64,000 nucleotides of DNA from Mytilus edulis (taxonomy: Eukaryota; Mollusca; Bivalvia; Mytilida; Mytilidae): contig NC_092351.1 of the NCBI RefSeq assembly GCF_963676685.1, forward strand, positions 39,236,733 to 39,300,732, given 5' to 3'. Position 1 is the stretch's first letter; each line of letters opens with the position of its first letter. A model generated the notes under the pieces. It had not been told where the DNA came from, did no database searches, and saw only the letters and a program-made list of their open reading frames with translations. Positions 50,801 to 59,800 of the stretch are shown here, in pieces. The position numbers and the translations under genes are program-made.

Positions 50801-53800
50801 AGATCTTCATGAAACTTTTTCAGAAGGTTCAATACCACAAAAGGAAGGTTGGGATTAATTTTGGGGATGATGGTCCCAACCGATTAGGAATTAGGGGCCC
50901 AAAGGGGCCCAAAACAAGCATTTTTTTTAGTTTCAGGATAATAACTTGTGTAGAAGTATTTCAATTGCTCTGAAATCATATCGCAATGTTTAAAACCACA
51001 AGTAATAGGTTTGGATTCATTTTAGGGGTAATGGGGCCAAAGTTAAGGAATTAAGGGCCAAAAAGGGGTCAAAACAAGCATTTTTCTAGTTTCAAGACAA
51101 TAACTTATGTGTATTTGTATGGATCTCTCTGAAATTGTACTACAATGTTCAATACTGCAATGGAAAGCGTGCTCAACTGATGCCCTGTTACTTATTCGTT
51201 CCATATTCGCTTACTATACGTATGGTATTCGGTGCACCTTTTAAAAAATATCTTTTCAATTGTATTTATTCATTATTATTTTTTATTTTCTGTAAATTAC
51301 TCATTTTCCGTTATACGTATTTTTTGTTATCGAAATGGTTAGACCGATTATTTTAGATATGCAATGTATACTAAATGAAAACGCACAAGTTCTTAAAAGA
51401 TCGAAAACGAGAGATGCTCTTCAGAGATAGATTTTATTTCAATTCCGTGCAAGTGTTAACAGGGTCAAATTAACATCATATCTGTTTTGATCATTCATCC
51501 TTAGGCATCAATGAATGTCGAAATATTCCGTAATGTTGCTAGAAACTCAGTCTAAGTATACTCATACAGATGTCATACCGTGAGTATGGATAAAACCTAG
51601 TCCGACCTCTTTTCTCAAATCTCCTTTTAATTGATTTTTTTCCATATGCATTCCTCTGTAATTCTTCATTCCGACAACTTTTTAACACGGACACGATTAT
51701 GTTTTTTTTCCTACAAAAATTGTGCACCTTGCACATAAATATCAAATTTGGTAAATCGGAACAAACTCGGAATGGTCATATAAAAAACCTAGAATGTTAG
51801 AAGCTTTTATGTTAACTTCTCTAGATGTACTTTGTTTTACATGTATACGTCGTTAGGTTACTGTTTTGTTGGTGTTTATCAGAAATCTAATTATTATATT
51901 CATGTAAAAATGTAAGTGCCGTACACATTCAAAATACGTCAGTGCAATTTGCCATATCCATATATAGGCACGTTATGTAACTATTGCTAAAGATACATTG
52001 AATTTTGAGGACATGTCCAGAGTGATTGATGATTTTCGTACTTTCTTAATGATTTATAAAATATCGATATAATTAAGAACCTACGAAAGTCTATACATAT
52101 AGAAAATTAAGGAAAAAAGTATTATATTATAATTTGATTGGCTCATCTTTCTGTCGAGTATTCAGATTCTGTATCGTTTCTTTGCAGTCATTTTTGTGTA
52201 TTTGTTGTTGTTAGATTGCTGTATAGTTGACTCTCTTTTCATTCTCATATTTTATCCAATTCTGGAACATGTTTATTATATAAAAACAATTTTCATTTTT
52301 TTTCTCGGAAAATTAACCTATCAAAACGATTGTCACTCTCTCCATCGGCTCAAAGAGGAATAACTCTAATAAACGTTTCCAGTTGGCGGAAACCGAGACG
52401 TCATAAACCGCTGACGGCATAGAACCGTTGCGCTTGTATATGCGCATAAACAATAGAGGGATTTGTCTTTAAGCATACTTTACTACATGAGGAAATGTCT
52501 GTACTAAGTCAGGAATATGAAAGTTATATGTTTTCCATTTGTTTGATGTGTTTGAGCTTTTGATTTTGCTATTTGATAAAGGATTTTACGTTTTGAATTT
52601 TTCTTTGAGTACAGTATTTTTGTTATTTTATTTTATTTTTACATTTCTACCATTGTGCCAATAATATTTACAATCTTTTTTGATATAACTAACATAAACT
52701 ACTTTGATTTTAAAAACAGCAGCAAACATTGTATATTGTATTCGATCAACTTCTTAGTCAGTGGCGGATCCAGAACTTTTCATAAGGGGAAGGCTCACTC
52801 CAGTCATGCTTCAGTGATTCCCTATATAATCAACCAAATTTTTCCCACAAAAGGGGGGCCTGGGCCCCCCAGGGACCCCTCTGGATCTGCCTATGTTAGT
52901 TTGTGTTTGTTGATTAGAAAAAACAGTAGAACTTACCATGTTTTAAAGATAAGACCGGTAGCCAAAATAATAAAACAGAATGAAATATAGAATTAAGGAT
53001 CCACATCCAAAACACCTGTAAACATACAAAAAATATGATAGTCATTTATACATAAACTAAGCTCTAAAATATATTAACAAATGATAGATTTATAAATAGG
53101 AAGAAAGTGTAATGAAGGAGCAGCACATTAGATTTGATTGATTGATTGGTGTTAAACACCACTTTCAGCACTATTGTGCTATTTCCTAGTAATCCATTTT
53201 GTAATGGTGGAGGAAGTTCCCAGAGAGAACCACTGACCTTCAATAGGAAAACTGATAATCCTTATCCATTTAGATTTGATAAGGACGCACAGCTATATGC
53301 ATGATTCAAACACGCAATCCCAGTGCATTTGAATTAAGATGCAATTTATAAACATTCTTGTCTTACAGTTTAATACAATACTCATGTATGGTAAAGAGTA
53401 TACTATACATACCTTTACATTGAAGAGTATACTATACATACCTTTACATTGAAGAGTTCTGCTTGCTGTGATGCTTTATACAGTGCTGGAAACTTCATCA
53501 TGCTTTCAGAACTACATATTCTGTCAAACAGACCTATAGCTAACGGTGGTGCAGCTGTGAATAGCTTAAAGAAATAAAATGAAGCAATGATAATAAAACC
53601 ATCAAGTAATACTTCTAGATTTCAAAAACGTGTTTAAATTTAACAATTAACCCAAAAGGAAGAGCTGTTTTAAACAAAGCCAGCCATAATCAATTAAAGT
53701 TTTCATAAACTTGACTTCTACTCTAGAAAAATACCATGTTCTTGTAATTATCCAGCAAACCTATATCTTATTAAAAGTGACAAAGCATCAATAAAAAAAG

Positions 53801-56800
53801 TTCAACCTTCTGATAATCTTGTAAATTTCTTGGGTGATTTTCTGCAAATTTAGTGTGAAAATTATTAGGTCTTTCAAGAAAAAACAAAATATTTTCCTGG
53901 AAGGTGTTTAATACCTAACTGCATAATAGCACCATAAACATAGTTGTTACTTTGTATTTTACATTAAAAAAAAAATCCATTTAAATAATAACAACTTATT
54001 GCAATAGATATATTCTAGTATTAACTAGATATACATACTTTATCCCATTTCTACGTATTAAATAATATTTACAAATGTCTATACATACCACATTATAAAA
54101 CCCAATGGTCCACTTCTCAAATAAAATTTGTCCTGAGAATCCATTAGAAATGGCAAACCAAAACTGTGGGAGGGATCAAAAGCATAATCATTCATAAAAC
54201 CAGGATCCAAAATCATAACATGGTTAACATTCTATCATGTTCAATATAATAATGTACACATAGTCAGTATTTTATTACTTTGTTATTTGTATTAAAATAT
54301 TGGTAACTTATCAAAACCAAAAATGTTTCAAATTGTAACACAGATAGTGAATAGTTGGCCTGATGAACAAATAGATTCCATGAATGTCATTATCATTGTG
54401 TACTTTATAATTACCAAAAAATAAACTGATATGACATGTAAAAATTTAATACTACATTTAGATAAGATAAGTAACTCCTATAGATAGTGTGTTAGGAGCT
54501 ATTTAATTTAAAATTTGAATCTCATTTATTCTTGCAAATACAAAATTGTAGCAGTATTTATTAGAATGTACAAGCTTAGATAATCATTTCTTTTATATAC
54601 CCTAAGCATACAAGCAGTAAATAATATAAAATTCAACCCATCATTTATATGTATGTATCATTCATAAAATACTGACTTTGTGTCAATAGCAAAGTTCAAA
54701 AGCAAATAACTCAAAATATGAAAGTGAAAACTCTTTATTTTAAAATTGTCAATAAAAATCATTTCAAATCAGGAATATTTTTTTACTACTTAAAATGCAT
54801 CTTTAATGTATTTCTTTTATCGTCAGGCAAAATAAACTTATTGGATGTTTTGCCAGTGAAGCAAAAAGTTAAGTCGACAATAATAAAAAAAAAGTTTTCA
54901 CATTCAATAAACATAACAAGTATATAAAATAGTTTCATTGTTATCATTCTTTCCATGTATTCCCACATAAGCTTTGGAGTTATAACTTTAACAGTCCTTA
55001 TAATGTGTTCTTAATTGTGAGGAAATTGTCATAAAAAATTAAAAGGATCTAAATGCTATAGTTCTGCAGCTAATCTAACTTAAGAAAATACATTCTTTAA
55101 TTGCAGGAATTATTTTCCCCTCTTTAAATAAGAAATTAAAATTTTCTAATTTTACTGCCAATTCATGACAATATGAAGAATGGTAACAATGAAACATAAC
55201 AAAATAACAATAAATCCCAGGCTTTAAGCAGGAACTGATGCCATACCACATTGTAAAAACTTATACTCCATTTATCAAATATAACCTGTCCTGAACAACC
55301 AGCTTCAAATGTAAACCAAAGCTGAAACACAAGGCAGTTTATATATCAGATTCACTTATTCAATACATTGATTGATTGATTGGTTGGTTGTTAACACCAC
55401 TTTCAACACTATTGCACTATTTAATGGCAGCCAGTTTAAAAAATTTTGGTGGCAAACTTTCAATATAGCTCACTATTTCATTATATTTTTTATAATTGAT
55501 GCATTGATGCATGTTTTAACTCAATGACAATGTGGATACTCTTTTAACCATGAAAATTTCTGAGTTACAGAATGTGAATCTGAATCCTTCATTTTACTTA
55601 ACCCTTTTTTACATGCTAGCTTTCAAGGTATGCAGGCAAACAAGTCTCTCTAATCAAATTTAACTGTAATTCTGGGAGTAGCAGCCTTTGCTCTTACTCC
55701 TCAATGCCATTTGCTTATTAGAGATGTACGGTAGCAAATTCCACCTTAAAGTCTACAGTTGGACAAGACCAATAAACAAATCACTAACACCCCCACTCAA
55801 GATGACCATGCTATCATTAACAATTGAAGCTATTTATTCCAAAGATGATGATATTTCTGATGACACTGTTGTCACTGCTGTATATACAGGACTACATTGT
55901 TAACTATGTTTTTTAAGCTCTCTCCCTGATTTTGCAGATTTTTTTTTAATTTCCTTAATTTCTGCATCAGCTTTAATCCACCTATTGTCATTTAAAGTCC
56001 TTGACTGGACCGTATTTCAAGGTCATTGGTTCAATAGTTTGGACCTTTAAATACATGTTCATCATGTAACTGTGGAATTGCGTAATTTTAATGGTGAGCA
56101 GTTGTACTATAATCAAGTACTACAGTTTTGCGTCTATGCTTTAACTTAACTTAAAACTAGAACTCACCTCAATAACATAGAGACATATATTTTTGTAAAA
56201 TGAGTATAGAATAAGTTTACACAGTCTAGAATAGCTCCAGGCTCCATGGACTAGAAGTAATTTGTTCAGGAATCGGAACTAAAATAAATAAAGAACAAAT
56301 AAATAATCAGAATTATCGGCTTCTTCTCAAAATTTTATTATCATTTATATTGGAAGGCTGTTTTTTTTTTATTCGTAAATTCACTATTCTTGGATTTTAC
56401 CACAAAGTTTCAGTTAACTTAATTTAGTCATGGAAGTAATATTTAAAAGGAATAACATCAAGTAATTAGCATGTATTAATGGCCTGTAGAGCCCTGTACT
56501 AAAGTTATATGATTTTATCCAATTATAGTCTCAGCGGTAAGACCCCTTTGGTTACTATCTGTGATACCGCGGTTGTAAAATGGCATCTGCAATTTCTTAT
56601 CAGTCACATGATTTTATCGAGTCCGGTAATTTTAAAGTACCTGTGTGAAATCCGAGGTTTATTAATAAGAAGGTGGCGCTGTATCATATAAAACCTCTGC
56701 CTTCAGATGAAGTCGTATGATGTAAAAAACTTGAAAAACGGACGAGAAATTGTTCAAACTACAGCAGTTTAACATGGAAAATTGTATTTAATTTAGCATA

Positions 56801-59800
56801 TTTTTGCTTTTCACCGTTTGTTTTAAACTGTTCTAAAAGTATTTTCTGGTTAAAAGCGGATCCCGAGTTAAACAGATAAATACCGATGAATCGATCAGGT
56901 TTCACATGATGTTTAACAAAATAATGTAGGCAAATGTAGGCATAGATTTTTTTAATGTTGAAATGTGCAAAGTTAATCGAGATTGAATAAAAGAATATTT
57001 TCTTTCAAGTATTCTAAATTTATGTATATGTCATAAATGTCATTGATTGCATTATTGAAACTGGACAACTAAAATGGGGATAATATTTTCGTAAATATAT
57101 ATTATTGTGGAATGCTTGTATTAATATAATAAGCTACACAGCAAAAATTATAACAAACCGACGAAATGGGCTTGAATCTATCTGTCTTACGGTAAATTCA
57201 TTTTTACACAAATTAGTTTATGTATCAAGAACTTAAATTGAAGGATAGAACTGTTTAGAATTGTGAATATTTTAATTGACTATAAATACACGAAGGATTT
57301 AGATTTTTCGTATTTAATAAAGGGGGTCCAAACGTATTTTTTTTACAATCATCTTCTTAACTTACGGAAATGTTTTTTTAACTGTCTGTAAATATTAAAA
57401 TTGAAATGACACAATCTTGTTCTCCAATTTCGTATGTGATAGCTGTCGGTTTAAAGACCAAACAGCCTATTCATTTCTACCAGTGATTTTTCCTTAAAAT
57501 TTTGTGTGAAGGTATTTCATGATTTGAGGAACAAAATATGATGAAAAAAATTGGGGGTCACCGACTTACTTTTGTCGCTATAGCAACCTCAGTTTCGTGT
57601 TTTCACGAATATTAACATAATATTTGCTTGTTATATAAACTCTCAAAAAAATACTTTATATCAAACCTACAAGCATACTTCTTGTTTCATGTTAAACAGT
57701 AGATTTGTATTTATAAAATACAGGTTCAAGAGTTTAAGACTCATATTGTTTTGATCTTTAAAAATATGATTTATTTCATTCCTGCCAAAAATAAAACGTA
57801 AAAATGAAAAACGTTTCCAGTATTAAAAAATATCTACCAGTGATTTCTTCATAATAATTTCAAGAAGGAAAGTGCCATGTGCACTCTTCAAAATAAAGCA
57901 AAAAAAATTGTATGTCACCGACCTTTCAAAAAAGTTATGAGTAATTTTCATGTTTTTTTCTCGTTCGTTTTGAAGAAAAGAGTTGTCTTTCTTCAGAACA
58001 TTGCTTAATTCTGACGTCATAGTACAAAACTTTGCTTGCTGGCGCACTGTTTGAAAATAACCTTTCACGCCGCTTTTGTTAGGAAAGTCTGTTTTTGTCC
58101 TCTGCTCCTCATTAACAATAATAATTGAAAATAAAAAAAAAAAAGAAATGAAAGATTGCACTGGCAATACAGAGTATTTGACTATATTGAACTAGCAAAA
58201 ATTGACAGATTCTGCTCATAGTTTCACCAAAATTAGTTATTAAATAAAGGCAACAGTAGTATACCGCTGTTCAAAACTCATAAATCCATGGACAAAAAAC
58301 AAAATCGGGGTAAAAAACTAAAACCGAGGGAAACGCATTAAATATAAGAGGAGAACAACGACACAAAACCGAAACGCAACACACACAGAAACGGACCAAG
58401 CATCAGACAAAACACCACCAGATGTGTGTGGGTTTTTTTCGCGTCAATTTCAGAAGTTTGCCGTAACGAACTCATTTGCTACTGTTGACAGACGGACATA
58501 CAAAAGCATGGACGGACATCTCTATAGCATTATATTTTCCTGACTTAGATGAACGTAAAGAAATTATTCAATCTATTTTGTGAATTCATTATTTCTGAAT
58601 ATTTATCTTTCGTCCCTCTTATTAGATATAAGGAAATTGAAATTATAGGTGTAATATATGAATTAAACAGTTTTTGATTCTAAAACGTTATACATCTCTC
58701 ATAAAATACAATCCCTGTTATTACTACCTCACGTGTTTTGAATAAAATTTCGAAATGTTTTCAATCTTTCCGGTCATAGTCGTAGCTAAATGAAAGGGAG
58801 AGATTTTATGTTGGATATTATTCTTGGAACAATTGTTTTTGTCATAAGTTAAATTTACAACAATTAAGTTTTAAACACCGAACGTTTTAATTTTAATTCA
58901 TATTCGCTGAGTATTAATTTGATTTATATGTTTTGCCTTACATCTAATTTCCTAATGCATGTAGGGTAAAACTTTGGTTGACTTCCTTGCTTTGTTTGTA
59001 TAAATGTTTATTCAAGCTTTGTAATTAAAATTGACATCTTCATATATAGGTATGTAAATCTGTTATATGATATTTAAATTCAATTGGACATTATCAAAAT
59101 ATAATTATACAAAATATACATACAAAGCAAACAAGCTAACCAAAGTGTTGATCTTCATAAATTAGGAAATTAGCTGTAAGTTTCAGTCAGATCAGCCGAC
59201 ATGTTTATCATTTCTTCTTAAGACAATTTGAAATGAAACAAATGACAAACGGCAATGACCTTTTGTCATAATTTTATTTTTATTATACTGAGATTTTGTC
59301 AAACAAGCAGAATATAAATAAATTTTAACTTCATTGCAAGATCGGACATTATTTTACGAGAATCATTCAGATATCAGTTACATGCATACGTTGCAAGTAT
59401 GTCAAAACTTCCAAGAATAATTTTTTATCGGCCTGACCTTCTGAATACTCAATTTTTGAAAGTTTTGAAAAAAAGACATTAAAAAAAGAAGGATCAAATC
59501 ATACGGAACATGTGTACTAAGTTTTTTTTAAGTTGACAGGACTTCAACTTCATCAAAAACTACCTTGACCAAAAACTTTAACCTGAACCTGGACGGACGG
59601 ACGAACTAACGGACAAACGGTCGCACAGACCAGAAAACATAAATTGGACATAAAAATAACTCTCACCATTCTAATAACCCCGGTAACCTGTACACAATCG
59701 GCGCAAATGAAAGACAAAATCTACCCAAGTGAAAGAATGAAAACAAATGAAATGCAGATCGGCGCAAATATAAGACAAAATCTATACGCATGTGAAAGAA

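Noticed and set aside
52655-52990. 111-codon plus-strand open frame
   Set aside because: Runs across a GGATCCAGA MITE and antisense to exon w7.
57823-58167. 114-codon minus-strand open frame
   Set aside because: Low-complexity, AT-rich, no family likeness, intronic to the flippase, no fitting splice sites.
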